Origin: Clostridia bacterium
GTDB lineage: Bacteria; Bacillota; Clostridia; Oscillospirales; Acutalibacteraceae
Direction of reading: 5' to 3'
Assembly (NCBI GenBank): GCA_017442265.1
Contig: JAFSAC010000008.1
Coordinates: 1 to 64,000, forward strand
DNA: 64,000 nt
This document shows, piece after piece, positions 49,304 to 58,218 of the stretch. Position numbers and translations under genes: made by a program. Below the pieces are notes generated by a model that was given only the letters and a program-made list of their open reading frames with translations, was not told the DNA's origin and did no database searches. The first letter of the stretch is position 1, and each line of letters begins with the position of its first letter.

Positions 49304-50502
49304 CTTTGAACTGGTTGCGCTTATGGCGATTTCTCACCGGCTACGTATGGTTTTCGGGGGAAGGCGGTTTTCCCGAACGATTGCTCACCGAAGCCGCCAA
49401 ATCCCACCTCCCGCTGTCGGACAGCCGCCGGGAAGGAGAAAGCTTTTTTGCCGGCTGTCCGGCACGGGACTACCGCCGGCTCCGCCCGCTTGCCCGCCGG
49501 GCTTGTATGCGGCTGAAAATCCGGCATAAAAGCGGCTTATACTTCCGGCTGTTCCCCTACCGGAAACGGATAGGCGTGCCGGTGGGACTTACCCTCGCTG
49601 TCACCTTGCTTGTTCTGCTGTCCGGACGGGTGTGGGTGGTCACCGCCGAGGGAAACACCACCATACCCGACGGCGAAATTCTGTCCGCTATGGAAGCGCT
49701 CGGGGTATACCCCGGTTGCCGGCTTTCCTCTCTCGATATGGAGTGGCTTCGTACCGAAGCGCTCACCCGCCTGCCGCAGGTATCCTACCTGTCGGTCAAC
49801 CCCACCGGCTGTGTTGCCCGGGTGGCGGTCACCGAGCGGGGGCAGACCCCCTTCATTCAGGATTTCAAACAAAATTTTTCCAATATGGTCGCCGCCCGGG
49901 ACGGACGGATCCTCTCGGTGGAGGTGTATAGCGGGCAGGCGGCGGTGATTGCCGGGCAAGGGGTGACCAAAGGAATGCTGCTCATCGGCGGGGCGGTGGA
50001 AAGCGCCTCCGGCAACACGGTTTTTCGCCGGTCGGCCGGTCGGGTGATCGCCGAAACCACCCGGGAAATTTCCATAACCGTCCCCTTTCGGGAGCAAAAA
50101 CAACTGCCGGCGGGCGATCCAATCTTTCGTCCCGTTTTCCGGTTTTTGACATGGGATATTCCACTGTTTGGACATGGGGCATTGTCCGGCGATTATCTCG
50201 TCACCGAATACCACCACCTGCCGCATAACGGCTCTTTTTCGTTACCAATCGGACTGATCAGCCGGTACTACACCCCGCATAAGACGACCGTCCTTTCCCA
50301 TTCGCCGGAGGCGGCCGCCGCGATCGCCGACCAGCGGCTAAAAGAGCAAAAAGATGCGCTTACATCCGGCGGGGTCACCTTCCTCTCGGAACAGCATAAA
50401 ACGGTTCAAAAAACCGACCGTGGCATCACCCTGACCGTCACCTATCTTTGCAAAGAGGATATTACCCGGGAAATTCCGCTTTCGGTCACCGAAAATTCCT
50501 AA
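49300..50502 (+). CDS. yqfD: sporulation protein YqfD
   Basis: Predicted 400 aa, ATG overlapping the yqfC stop. N-terminal cytoplasmic domain, one membrane segment (about 90-112), then a large outside domain with VTAEGNTTIPDGEIL, VSYLSVNPTGCVARVAVTER, VAARDGRI and GQGVTKGMLLIGG, as in stage IV YqfD. Its role in the spore envelope is known from Bacillus only genetically. Confidence 0.92.
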   Translation: MTLNWLRLWRFLTGYVWFSGEGGFPERLLTEAAKSHLPLSDSRREGESFFAGCPARDYRRLRPLARRACMRLKIRHKSGLYFRLFPYRKRIGVPVGLTLAVTLLVLLSGRVWVVTAEGNTTIPDGEILSAMEALGVYPGCRLSSLDMEWLRTEALTRLPQVSYLSVNPTGCVARVAVTERGQTPFIQDFKQNFSNMVAARDGRILSVEVYSGQAAVIAGQGVTKGMLLIGGAVESASGNTVFRRSAGRVIAETTREISITVPFREQKQLPAGDPIFRPVFRFLTWDIPLFGHGALSGDYLVTEYHHLPHNGSFSLPIGLISRYYTPHKTTVLSHSPEAAAAIADQRLKEQKDALTSGGVTFLSEQHKTVQKTDRGITLTVTYLCKEDITREIPLSVTENS

Positions 50503-50530
50503 AAATCGTCCAAATATTTCCGAAAAGGTA

Positions 50531-50559
50531 ATGACAACCCCTTATTTTTTTGGTATACT
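50531..50559 (+). promoter_or_regulatory. promoter of phoH cluster
   Basis: ATGACA (50531-50536), 17-base spacer, TATACT (50554-50559) with extended TG. Confidence 0.75.
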
Positions 50560-50597
50560 AAATGATAATGAAAGTTGTCAACCAAAGGGGATCGGTT

Positions 50598-51617
50598 ATG
50601 ACGGAAAAGAGCATTGCGGTCGATCGGGTAGAGGAGGTCGTCTCCCTGTTCGGCAGCGGGGATGAAAACGTACGGCTCATCGAAAAGCATTGCGGGGTGG
50701 ACATTGTCAGCCGTGGCGGGGAACTGAAGGTGACCGGCGAGGCGGCGGCGGTGGATAAAGCCACCCGGGTCATAGAAGGACTCATCCGGCTGATCGATGC
50801 GGGAGAACCGCTGAATGATCAGCAGGTGCGGTATATGCTCACCCTGGTGGATGAAAACGCCGAGTCCGCCCTCACCCAGCTTTCCCGAGACAGTCTGGGA
50901 CTGACCGCCAAAGGAAAGCCGGTCAAGCCCAAAACGCTGGGACAAAAACGGTATACCGATGCGATCGCCAAAAACACGGTGGTGCTGGGCATCGGCCCGG
51001 CCGGTACCGGTAAGACCTATCTCGCGGTCGCTATGGCGGTCAGCGCCTTGCGCCGGAAAGAGGTCAGCCGGATCATCCTGACCCGGCCGGCGGTGGAAGC
51101 GGGCGAAAAGCTCGGGTTTCTGCCGGGTGATCTGCAATCCAAGATCGACCCCTATCTCCGACCGTTGTACGACGCGCTGTTTGATATGCTCGGGAACGAC
51201 GTGTATCAAAAATATATGGAGCGTGGGGATATTGAGATCGCCCCCTTAGCGTATATGCGCGGGCGCACCCTGGACGACAGCTTTATCATCCTGGACGAAG
51301 CGCAGAACACCACCCCGGAGCAGATGAAAATGTTCCTGACCCGATTGGGATTTAATTCCAAAATGGTGGTGACCGGCGACATCACCCAGATCGACCTACC
51401 GGACGGCAAACGCAGCGGACTCAAGGATGCCATTCGGATATTGGACGGGGTGGAGGACATCGCGATCTGCCGTTTCTCCGAAAAAGACGTGGTCCGGCAT
51501 CAACTGGTGCAACGCATCATTGCCGCCTACGAAAAGTTCGACAAGTACACCAAAAACCGCAAAAACCAAAGCGGCTCCGACACCAAAGAGGGTAAAAAAA
51601 GTCATGGCAAAAATTAA
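50598..51617 (+). CDS. phoH: PhoH-family ATPase
   Basis: Predicted 339 aa. ATG 50598 with AAAGGGG upstream. N-terminal KH-like part (about 1-100), then P-loop [56 protein letters not shown] and [11 protein letters not shown]. This PhoH (YbeZ/PhoL) class acts with YbeY in rRNA processing; it is an ATPase, possibly an RNA helicase. Its end overlaps ybeY. Confidence 0.93.
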   Translation: MTEKSIAVDRVEEVVSLFGSGDENVRLIEKHCGVDIVSRGGELKVTGEAAAVDKATRVIEGLIRLIDAGEPLNDQQVRYMLTLVDENAESALTQLSRDSLGLTAKGKPVKPKTLGQKRYTDAIAKNTVVLGIGPAGTGKTYLAVAMAVSALRRKEVSRIILTRPAVEAGEKLGFLPGDLQSKIDPYLRPLYDALFDMLGNDVYQKYMERGDIEIAPLAYMRGRTLDDSFIILDEAQNTTPEQMKMFLTRLGFNSKMVVTGDITQIDLPDGKRSGLKDAIRILDGVEDIAICRFSEKDVVRHQLVQRIIAAYEKFDKYTKNRKNQSGSDTKEGKKSHGKN

Positions 51618-52101
51618 AGTGAATATCGTCAACCGTCAAAAAACCTTCGCCATTCCTTCGGGAATGCGCCTGTTGATCCGCCGCTCTTGTCACGCGGTAC
51701 TGCAAATGGAGGGTTTTGAAGGGGATGCCGAGGTGGACGTTTCCATTGTGGACAACGACCAGATCCGGGTCATCAACAACGAACAGCGCCGCATCGATGC
51801 GGTGACCGACGTGCTCTCCTTCCCGCTCGGGGAAAACGGCGTGTACGATAAAAACCCCGCCACCGGCGCTTTTATGCTGGGGGACATCGTGCTATCCGCC
51901 GAACGTGCCGCCTCCCAGGCCGAGCAGTTCGGTCACGATTTCCGGCGGGAGGTTGGGTATCTCACGGTACATTCGATGCTTCATCTGCTCGGCTACGATC
52001 ACGTAAACGGCGGTATGCAAGCGGTACATATGCGCGAAAAAGAGGAGCAGGTGATGACCGAACTGGGTCTTCCCCGCAACGCCGCATATTTAGCAGAATA
52101 A
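51604..52101 (+). CDS. ybeY: endoribonuclease YbeY
   Basis: Predicted 165 aa. ATG 51604, overlapping phoH by 14 bases. Zinc motif HSMLHLLGYDH with the three His, and TDVLSFPLGE. It helps mature the 3' end of 16S rRNA and ribosome quality control. Upstream frame is phoH in another frame. Confidence 0.95.
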   Translation: MAKIKVNIVNRQKTFAIPSGMRLLIRRSCHAVLQMEGFEGDAEVDVSIVDNDQIRVINNEQRRIDAVTDVLSFPLGENGVYDKNPATGAFMLGDIVLSAERAASQAEQFGHDFRREVGYLTVHSMLHLLGYDHVNGGMQAVHMREKEEQVMTELGLPRNAAYLAE

Positions 52102-52164
52102 CAACCCTACGGCGGGAGCGGCTTTCACCTCTCCCGCTATTTTGATAGGAAAGGACCGATTTTT

Positions 52165-53070
52165 TTGGGTAACACCACCACCGGCTTTTTAGCCATTGTC
52201 GGCCGACCGAACGTCGGAAAATCCTCCCTCACCAACCGTCTGGTGGGACGTAAGGTAGCGATCGTCTCGGACAAGCCGCAGACCACCCGCACCCGCATTA
52301 TGGGGGTGTATACCGAAGGGGAAACCCAACTGGTGTTTTTGGATACCCCCGGTCAGCACCGCAGCCGCAACCGGCTGGACGATTTTATGCGCCGGTCGAT
52401 CGGGGAAGCGCTGTCCGAAATTGAAGGGTGTCTGCTGGTCACCACCCCGGACACCGTCATCCACGACGAGGAAAAAGAACTGCTCCGCCGCCTGCAAAAG
52501 GACGGCACCCCCACCCTGCTCGCGATCAACAAGATCGACACCCTCGCCGATAAATCGTCCTTGCTCGCCTGTATCGATATGTGGCAAAAGGCGTTCCCTT
52601 TTGCCGGCATCTGGCCGATCTCGGCGAAAACCGGGGACGGGGTTCCGGCTCTGCTCGAACAACTCAAAGGGTATGCCGTGGAAGGTCCTCACTTTTTCCC
52701 GGACGATGCGGTGTCCGATCAGCCGGAGGAGATACTGGCGTCGGAACTCATCCGGGAAAAGCTTTTACATCTGTTACAGCAGGAGGTGCCGCACGGCATT
52801 GCCGTCGGCATTGAACGGTATGAAGAGCGGGACACCGTCAAGGGCGACCCGATCCTCGATATCGATGCGGTGATCTACTGCGAGCGGGACAGCCATAAAG
52901 GCATCATCATCGGCAAACGGGGCAGTATGCTTCGGGCGGTGGGTGTTGCCGCCCGCACCGAACTGGAACAGCTGCTCGGCATTCGGGTAAACCTGCAATG
53001 CTTTGTGAAGGTGAAGGAGGACTGGCGCAACCGTCCGTCCCAGCTCAGCCAATTCGGGTATCGGTTATAA
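52165..53070 (+). CDS. era: GTPase Era
   Basis: Predicted 301 aa. TTG start at 52165 with AGGAAAGGA 9 bases upstream. G1 GRPNVGKSS, G2 region TTRTRIMGV, G3 DTPG, G4 NKID, G5 SAK; C-terminal KH domain (GKRGSMLRAVGVAAR). Binds 16S rRNA 3' end during 30S assembly. Clustered with ybeY, yqzL and recO in the usual order. Confidence 0.96.
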   Translation: MGNTTTGFLAIVGRPNVGKSSLTNRLVGRKVAIVSDKPQTTRTRIMGVYTEGETQLVFLDTPGQHRSRNRLDDFMRRSIGEALSEIEGCLLVTTPDTVIHDEEKELLRRLQKDGTPTLLAINKIDTLADKSSLLACIDMWQKAFPFAGIWPISAKTGDGVPALLEQLKGYAVEGPHFFPDDAVSDQPEEILASELIREKLLHLLQQEVPHGIAVGIERYEERDTVKGDPILDIDAVIYCERDSHKGIIIGKRGSMLRAVGVAARTELEQLLGIRVNLQCFVKVKEDWRNRPSQLSQFGYRL

Positions 53071-53148
53071 CCAATTCTTTCCGTAATGGATTTCCGTGTG
53101 ACTTTTCCTCCCCTCCGTTCATACTAAAAGAGAAACGGAGGCACGCTT

Positions 53149-53340
53149 ATGTGGGAAGACGATCTGTGGGAAAGCTTTAAAAAGACCGGCCGCATTGCCG
53201 ACTATCTTCGCTATCGCGGGGTGGATATTTATGCGGCACAAAATTCGCTGAACAAGGAGGGGACGGCCGATGTACCCCAAAGCCAGACAAACAGCACCGC
53301 CGATCCTCACCGACGGTCTGATCATCCGAACCTTCAATAA
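53149..53340 (+). CDS. YqzL-like small protein
   Basis: Predicted 63 aa. GGAGG lies 8 bases before the ATG. MWEDDLWESFKKTGRIADYLRYRG matches the YqzL family, small proteins (about 47 aa) encoded between era and recO in Firmicutes. Here the ORF runs 71 bases into recO, so its tail (from about residue 41) is unlike the family and may be incidental. Function unknown. Confidence 0.75.
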   Translation: MWEDDLWESFKKTGRIADYLRYRGVDIYAAQNSLNKEGTADVPQSQTNSTADPHRRSDHPNLQ

Positions 53341-54049
53341 GGTCGGAGAAGCCGACCGGTTTATCACGGTACTCACCCGGGATCGCGGGGTGATCCGCGC
53401 CGCAGCACGCGGCGCCCAGAAGTTCAAAAGCCGTTCCGGTTCAGCGACCCAGCTTCTCTGCTTTTCCCGTCTGCGGCTGATTGCCGGGCGGGATGCGTAC
53501 ATAGTGGAAGATGCCAAACCCTTAGAGGTGTTTTTCAAACTGCGGGAGGACATCGTGAAAACCGCGCTGGCGCAGTATTTTTGCGAGCTGGCGGGGGCGC
53601 TTGCCCCCACTGAAGAACCAGCGGAGGAGCATCTGCGGTTACTGCTCAACGCCCTCCATTTTTTAGCGGAGGACAAGCGCCCGCAAACACTACTGAAAGC
53701 GGTGGTGGAATGGCGGCTTTTGACCCTCGCCGGGTATATGCCGCAGGTGTCCGGCTGTGAAGGGTGCGGAAAACCCGACGGCGATATGCTGCTGTCCACC
53801 GTTGGCGGCGGGCTGTACTGTCCCGCCTGTGCGCCCGGCGGCTGTCTGCCGCTTCCCAAAAGTGCGGTGGAAGGACTGCGCCGTACCGTCATGGGGGAGC
53901 TTTCCGACTGTTTTCAGTTCTCTCTGCCCGATCCGGCGCTTCACGCCTTTTCCGAAGCGGCCGAAAGCTTTTTGAAAGCGCAACTGCAACGCAGTTTTCG
54001 CACCTTAGATTTTTACCATTCTCTGGAAACGGGGGCTTCCTTACCGTGA
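53270..54049 (+). CDS. recO: DNA repair protein RecO
   Basis: Predicted 259 aa. ATG 53270 with AAGGAGGGG about 8 bases upstream. N-terminal OB fold (ILTDGLIIRTFNKVGEADRFITVLT), helical middle, four-cysteine zinc site (GCEGCGKPDG ... YCPACAPGG). It mediates RecA loading onto SSB-coated DNA. Its stop overlaps the mutS2 GTG. Confidence 0.94.
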   Translation: MYPKARQTAPPILTDGLIIRTFNKVGEADRFITVLTRDRGVIRAAARGAQKFKSRSGSATQLLCFSRLRLIAGRDAYIVEDAKPLEVFFKLREDIVKTALAQYFCELAGALAPTEEPAEEHLRLLLNALHFLAEDKRPQTLLKAVVEWRLLTLAGYMPQVSGCEGCGKPDGDMLLSTVGGGLYCPACAPGGCLPLPKSAVEGLRRTVMGELSDCFQFSLPDPALHAFSEAAESFLKAQLQRSFRTLDFYHSLETGASLP

Positions 54050-56418
54050 ACCGTCACTACGTAGTTTTAGAACTGGATAAAATTTTAGAAAAACTCGCAG
54101 GCCACACCGCCGGTCCGGATGCGGCGGCCGCCGCCCGGGCGCTTACCCCGGCGACCGAGATCGGTCAGGTGCGCCGGTTACTGGATGAAACCGACGATGC
54201 CTGCCGGTTAATGGCGGGGTTCGGTTCTCCCTCTTTCGGGCAGTTATCCTCCCCCAAGGATGCCTTAAGCCGTGCCGCCGCCGGGGCGGGATTGTCCCCG
54301 CGGGAGCTGTTACAGGTAGCGTCCACCCTGCGCTCGGTGCGTTCGGTTGCCGAATGGCGGCAATCCTGTACCGGGGTGGAAACGGTGCTGGACGACCGCT
54401 TTTTCGCTCTGTCCCCCAACAAATATTTAGAGCAGAAGATCGCCGCCATTCTCCCCTCGGAGGAAGAGGTGGCGGATACCGCCTCCCCCACGCTAAGTGA
54501 CATCCGTCGCAAGATGCGGGGAGCGGCCAACCGGGTGCGGGAGCAATTGGATCGGATGATCCATTCCGCCACCACCCAGAAATATTTACAGGAACCGCTC
54601 ATCACCCAGCGGGACGGGCGGTTTGTTATCCCGGTCAAGGCGATGAACCGCGCCGACGTGCCGGGACTGGTGCACGACACCTCCGCTTCCGGGGCGACCT
54701 TGTTTATCGAACCTATGGCGGTGGTGGAAACCAACAACGAACTGCGGATGCTGGAATCCCGCGAACAGGCGGAGATCGAACGGATCTTATTGGAATTATC
54801 CGCCGAAGTCGGCGGCTTTTCGTCCGGGATTCTTAAAGATTACGAACTGCTAATTGAACTCAACCTCATCTTTGCCAAAGCCCGGCTTGCCTACGATATG
54901 AAAGGGTCAAAGCCGACCGTCCGGGAGGACGGATACCTGAAATTAAACGGCGCCCGGCACCCGCTCATCCCTCAGGATCAGGTGGTGCCGATCGATATCA
55001 CCCTCGGAGGCGAGTTTGATACCCTCGTCATCACCGGACCCAACACCGGGGGAAAAACGGTCACCCTGAAAACGGTGGGGCTCATCACCCTGATGACCGC
55101 CTGCGGATTGTTGCCCCCGGTGAAGGACGGAAGTGAGGTTGCCGTATTCCGCCACCTGCTTGTCGATATCGGGGACGAGCAATCGATTGAACAATCCCTC
55201 TCCACCTTCTCGGCGCACATGACCAACATTATCCGGATTCTGAAAGAAGCGGATAATCGCACCCTCGTGCTGTTAGACGAGGTGGGCGCCGGCACCGACC
55301 CGGTGGAAGGGGCGGCGCTGGCGGTCGCCATTTTGGAACAGCTTCGCGCACAGGGGTGCCGGGCGGTTGCCACCACCCACTACGCCGAGCTGAAAGCGTA
55401 TGCGATCGAAACCGACGGGGTGGAAAATGCGAGCTGTGAGTTTGACGTTGCCACCCTGCGCCCGACCTATCGGTTGATACTCGGGGCGCCCGGGCGGTCG
55501 AATGCGTTTGCGATCACCCAAAAACTCGGTATGGACCCCAAGCTGGTGAACCACGCGAAAACCCTCATTTCCCGGGAAAACCGGCGGCTGGAACACGTGG
55601 TGCGGGAGCTGGAAAACCGCCGCACCGCCCTCGAACAACAACTAAAAGAAGCCACCGCCGCCGCTTACACCGCCGACGAGGAGGCAAAAGCGCTCCGCCG
55701 CCGGTTGGAGGGGTTAGAGGAAAAGCGGGTGGAAGCGCTGGAGAAGGCCAAAGCGGAAGGGGCGCGGCTGTTACAAAAAGCCCGTGCCGAAGCGGAGGCG
55801 CTACTGCAAGAAATACAGGATATCCGCAAGCAAAAAGAACAGGCGCAGATGCTGTCCGAAGCTCAGACAAATCTCCGCCGGAAACTGCGCCGTTTGGACG
55901 ATGAGCTTGACCCGGTGATCGCCCGTGAAGAGGACGGCGCCCCGCCCGACCGCCCGCTGAAGATCGGGGACACAGTCAAACTTGCCGATCTTGGCAGCGA
56001 AGCGACCGTCACCGCCCTGCCGGACGGTGAACAGGTGGAGGTGCAAATGGGGGCTATCCGCACCCGGGTAGCCCTCTCCCGCCTGCGGCTGATCGAGAAA
56101 AAAGAAGCGACGAAAAAGAAAACGCCCGCTTCGCGCCGCTCCTCTCCCGGGCTTACCGCTAAAATGGAGCGCTCGGCAAAAACCGACCTCGACCTGCGGG
56201 GGATGACGGTGGAGGAAGCGTTACTCGAAACCGACCGGTTTTTAGATAACGCACTGCTCGCCGGTTTTGAGAGGGTCACGGTCATTCACGGAAAGGGTAC
56301 CGGGGCGCTTCGCACCGCTATCGGGCAACATCTCAAAGGTCACCCGGCGGTGAAGGCCTTCCGTCTTGGCACCTTCGGTGAAGGCGAAACCGGGGTCACC
56401 GTGGTGGAGCTGATATAA
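54046..56418 (+). CDS. mutS2: endonuclease MutS2
   Basis: Predicted 790 aa. GTG at 54046 overlapping the recO stop (GTGA); a longer open frame upstream is the recO gene in another frame. MutS core with GPNTGGKTVTLKTVGL Walker A, STFSAHMTNI, VLLDEVGAGTDP Walker B, ATTHYAELKAYA; a coiled coil (about 530-620); C-terminal Smr domain (DLDLRGMTVEEALLE, then VIHGKGTGALR). Members suppress recombination or rescue collided ribosomes. Confidence 0.96.
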   Translation: MNRHYVVLELDKILEKLAGHTAGPDAAAAARALTPATEIGQVRRLLDETDDACRLMAGFGSPSFGQLSSPKDALSRAAAGAGLSPRELLQVASTLRSVRSVAEWRQSCTGVETVLDDRFFALSPNKYLEQKIAAILPSEEEVADTASPTLSDIRRKMRGAANRVREQLDRMIHSATTQKYLQEPLITQRDGRFVIPVKAMNRADVPGLVHDTSASGATLFIEPMAVVETNNELRMLESREQAEIERILLELSAEVGGFSSGILKDYELLIELNLIFAKARLAYDMKGSKPTVREDGYLKLNGARHPLIPQDQVVPIDITLGGEFDTLVITGPNTGGKTVTLKTVGLITLMTACGLLPPVKDGSEVAVFRHLLVDIGDEQSIEQSLSTFSAHMTNIIRILKEADNRTLVLLDEVGAGTDPVEGAALAVAILEQLRAQGCRAVATTHYAELKAYAIETDGVENASCEFDVATLRPTYRLILGAPGRSNAFAITQKLGMDPKLVNHAKTLISRENRRLEHVVRELENRRTALEQQLKEATAAAYTADEEAKALRRRLEGLEEKRVEALEKAKAEGARLLQKARAEAEALLQEIQDIRKQKEQAQMLSEAQTNLRRKLRRLDDELDPVIAREEDGAPPDRPLKIGDTVKLADLGSEATVTALPDGEQVEVQMGAIRTRVALSRLRLIEKKEATKKKTPASRRSSPGLTAKMERSAKTDLDLRGMTVEEALLETDRFLDNALLAGFERVTVIHGKGTGALRTAIGQHLKGHPAVKAFRLGTFGEGETGVTVVELI

Positions 56419-56439
56419 TTACCGAAAACCTCACAAAAA

Positions 56440-56472
56440 AAGAAGGTTCAAAATATTTGAACCTTCTTTTTT
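56440..56472. terminator. bidirectional terminator
   Basis: AAGAAGGTTCAAA / TTTGAACCTTCTT, 13 bp, followed by TTTTTG and preceded by A7; ends mutS2 and the convergent DUF6809-like gene. Confidence 0.88.
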
Positions 56473-56480
56473 GTTGCTTT

Positions 56481-56765
56481 TTAATGAAAGAAATTATTAC
56501 TTTCAAAACGGTCAACCTCCCACGCCATTTTTATCCCTACACAAAACCCCTCCATAAAACTTTCTTTTTCGGAAATATAGCCAAGCATTGAAACGTTCTC
56601 CCCTACATCTTCTAACAGTTGTTTCTGCTCATCATTTAGCAATATAAGCAGATTATCAAGGCGTTCTACGAGCTGTTCATTAATTTTTTGATATTCTCCC
56701 TCTTTTCTTATATATCTCTGTGACGGATGGATATTCCCGTCATACAATTCATCAAGTATGGACAT
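56481..56765 (-). CDS. DUF6809-like small protein (chromosomal copy)
   Basis: Predicted 94 aa. MSILDELYDGNIHPSQRYIRKEGEY start and ISEKESFMEGFCVGIKMAWEV end, the same pattern and length as the element gene at 22613-22897. Helical, cytoplasmic, function unknown. Divergent from an XRE regulator across two palindromes that share TAGCG/CCGCTA arms, so it is likely regulated by it. AT-rich relative to mutS2. Confidence 0.75.
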   Translation of the reverse strand: MSILDELYDGNIHPSQRYIRKEGEYQKINEQLVERLDNLLILLNDEQKQLLEDVGENVSMLGYISEKESFMEGFCVGIKMAWEVDRFESNNFFH

Positions 56766-56799
56766 TTTTATTCCTCCTATATTTTAATAACTATACCCA

Positions 56800-56853
56800 T
56801 TTTAGCGGGTTTTCCGCTAAAAGTCAATAGCGAATTATCCGCTAAAGTATAAT
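56800..56853. promoter_or_regulatory. double operator and promoter between DUF6809-like and XRE genes
   Basis: TTTTAGCGG / CCGCTAAAA (56800-56822, 9-bp palindrome) and TAGCG / CCGCTA (56828-56844), followed by TATAAT (56848-56853) for the XRE gene. The second operator covers the -35/-10 spacer. Confidence 0.7.
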
Positions 56854-56885
56854 AAATGATGTAAACTGATTTTGGTGGTGACACT

Positions 56886-57092
56886 ATGCTCTACAAACGC
56901 ATCCGGGATTTGCGGGAAGATAAAGACCTGACACAACAACAAATGGGTGAAATCCTGTCCTGCAGCCAACGTGTATACAGTAACTACGAACGCGGCGAAT
57001 TAGATATCCCCACCGAAATACTAATTAAACTTGCGGATTTTCATCAAGTCTCGGTCGACTACCTGTTAAATCGCACCGATGATCTAAAATAA
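56886..57092 (+). CDS. XRE-family regulator
   Basis: Predicted 68 aa. HTH at residues 15-40 (LTQQQMGEILSCSQRVYSNYERGELDIP), then LADFHQVSVDYLLNRTDDL. A compact Cro/C1 repressor. GGTGGTGAC precedes the ATG. Likely represses itself and the divergent DUF6809-like gene through the palindromes upstream. Terminator directly after. Confidence 0.9.
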   Translation: MLYKRIRDLREDKDLTQQQMGEILSCSQRVYSNYERGELDIPTEILIKLADFHQVSVDYLLNRTDDLK

Positions 57093-57094
57093 AA

Positions 57095-57127
57095 AAGCGT
57101 ATGCACCTTCGTGCATACGCTTTTTCT
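57095..57127. terminator. bidirectional terminator
   Basis: AAGCGTATGCAC / GTGCATACGCTT, 12 bp perfect, CTTC loop, T-run on the plus side and A-run before it; ends two convergent XRE genes. Confidence 0.9.
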
Positions 57128-57128
57128 T

Positions 57129-57350
57129 TTATTCCTCTTCCGGCTGGTCCGGCACCCATTCCAGCAGATCGGCCGGCTGACAGTCCAGCGCCTTACAGAT
57201 CGCATCCAAAGTGGAAAACCGCACCGCCCGGGCACGGTTGTTTTTGAGTATTGAAAGGTTCGCCAGCGTGATACCGACCTTATCGGCCAGCTCGGTGAGC
57301 CCCATTTTCCGTTTCGCCATCATCACGTCCAAATTCACTATAATTGCCAT
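57129..57350 (-). CDS. XRE-family regulator (YozG-like)
   Basis: Predicted 73 aa. ATG 57350 with GAAGGGA upstream; a longer frame runs into tandem repeats and is rejected. MAIIVNLDVMMAKRKMGLTELADKVGITLANLSILKNNRARAVRFSTL and a CKALDCQPADLLEW end are typical of the YozG group. It usually pairs with a DUF2975 membrane protein, as here. Confidence 0.9.
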   Translation of the reverse strand: MAIIVNLDVMMAKRKMGLTELADKVGITLANLSILKNNRARAVRFSTLDAICKALDCQPADLLEWVPDQPEEE

Positions 57351-57402
57351 GCCGTTACTTCCCTTCAGCTTCTTTACTGTCTCACGTTTTTGCCGTTCTT
57401 TC

Positions 57403-57550
57403 GCTCCCATGTAGAAAATTCGCACAGCGAATTTTGATGAGTGGGCAACGCCACTCAAGTTCTGTAGCAACCTTTTGCTCCCATATAGAAAATTTGCGAA
57501 GCAAATTTTGATGAGTGGGCAACGCCATTTCAAATTCGCACAATCTGTAG
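57403..57550. repeat. two tandem 65-74-base repeats with internal hairpins
   Basis: GCTCCCAT(G/A)TAGAAAATT starts at 57403 and 57477; both contain a hairpin GAAAATT(C/T)GC...GC(G/A)AATTTTGATG, then GAGTGGGCAACGCCA, and end CTGTAG. The second copy's GAGTGGGC (57513) can also pair with GCCCACTC (57551-57558) at the end of the DUF2975 gene. They fill the space between the two paired genes. Confidence 0.75.
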
Positions 57551-57556
57551 GCCCAC

Positions 57557-58018
57557 TCAGATGGTCATGTCGTTCTCCGACTTATACTCCGACGCTTTGT
57601 CAAACAACTGGGCGATCATAAACAGCACCAGTCCAACCACCGCAAAGGCGACAAACACCACCACCATAAAAAACTTATGGATGACAAACACCGCCACAAA
57701 GTAGAAAAAAGCCAGCAACAGACAATCCCAACCGACCATATTCAGCCGGCGGACCGTATCCCGGGAAAAAGCGAGCCCTTTTCGGATGTTCCGCATCACC
57801 TGAAACGCCTGCCATAAGATCAGCTCCGCCATAATGCCGGACACCATCAGTATGGTGTAATACTTCTCAAACAGCCGTTCCGGTTCCCCCGGCACCCGCA
57901 TGGTCACATCCGGAATGGTCCAATGTAAGGTTGCCATTAACACCGCCGCTAAAATCATCATCAATACGAGAGCGATCTCCAGCACACGGCCGAGCCGCTT
58001 ATGTTCAAATAAACTCAT
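57557..58018 (-). CDS. DUF2975 membrane protein (YoaS-like)
   Basis: Predicted 153 aa. ATG 58018 with GAGGAG about 7 bases upstream. Four membrane segments (about 14-34, 53-72, 92-114 and 118-138) and the pattern [16 protein letters not shown] typical of DUF2975. In Bacillus yoaS pairs with the XRE gene yozG; the same pair follows here with repeats between. Function unknown; the partner may be released from or controlled by it. Confidence 0.88.
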   Translation of the reverse strand: MSLFEHKRLGRVLEIALVLMMILAAVLMATLHWTIPDVTMRVPGEPERLFEKYYTILMVSGIMAELILWQAFQVMRNIRKGLAFSRDTVRRLNMVGWDCLLLAFFYFVAVFVIHKFFMVVVFVAFAVVGLVLFMIAQLFDKASEYKSENDMTI

Positions 58019-58150
58019 TTTGTCTTCGCTCCTCGGTGAAATCGGTCGATTGTTGTCAATTATCGAAAACATTATATCGTAAAACAGTAAACCCGTCAAT
58101 CCTTTTCCCCCATTCGACACAAAAAACCTTTCTTTCCTTCTTTCTGACGG

Positions 58151-58179
58151 TTGTCAGCGATAAAAAACTGTGCTATACT
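58151..58179 (+). promoter_or_regulatory. secA promoter
   Basis: TTGTCA (58151-58156), 17-base spacer, TATACT (58174-58179) with extended TG, 39 bases before the secA ATG. Confidence 0.85.
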
Positions 58180-58218
58180 AATAAGGTATATGGTAAATCA
58201 CGAAAGGTAGAGGATAGT

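Noticed and set aside
53764-54045. N-terminal extension of mutS2 into recO
   Set aside because: The extension reads recO in another frame (Arg- and Cys-rich); GTG 54046 overlaps the recO stop as usual in this cluster.
57931-58218. 96-residue extension of SecA
   Set aside because: It covers a sigma-A promoter and does not resemble SecA; the ATG at 58219 begins the family sequence.
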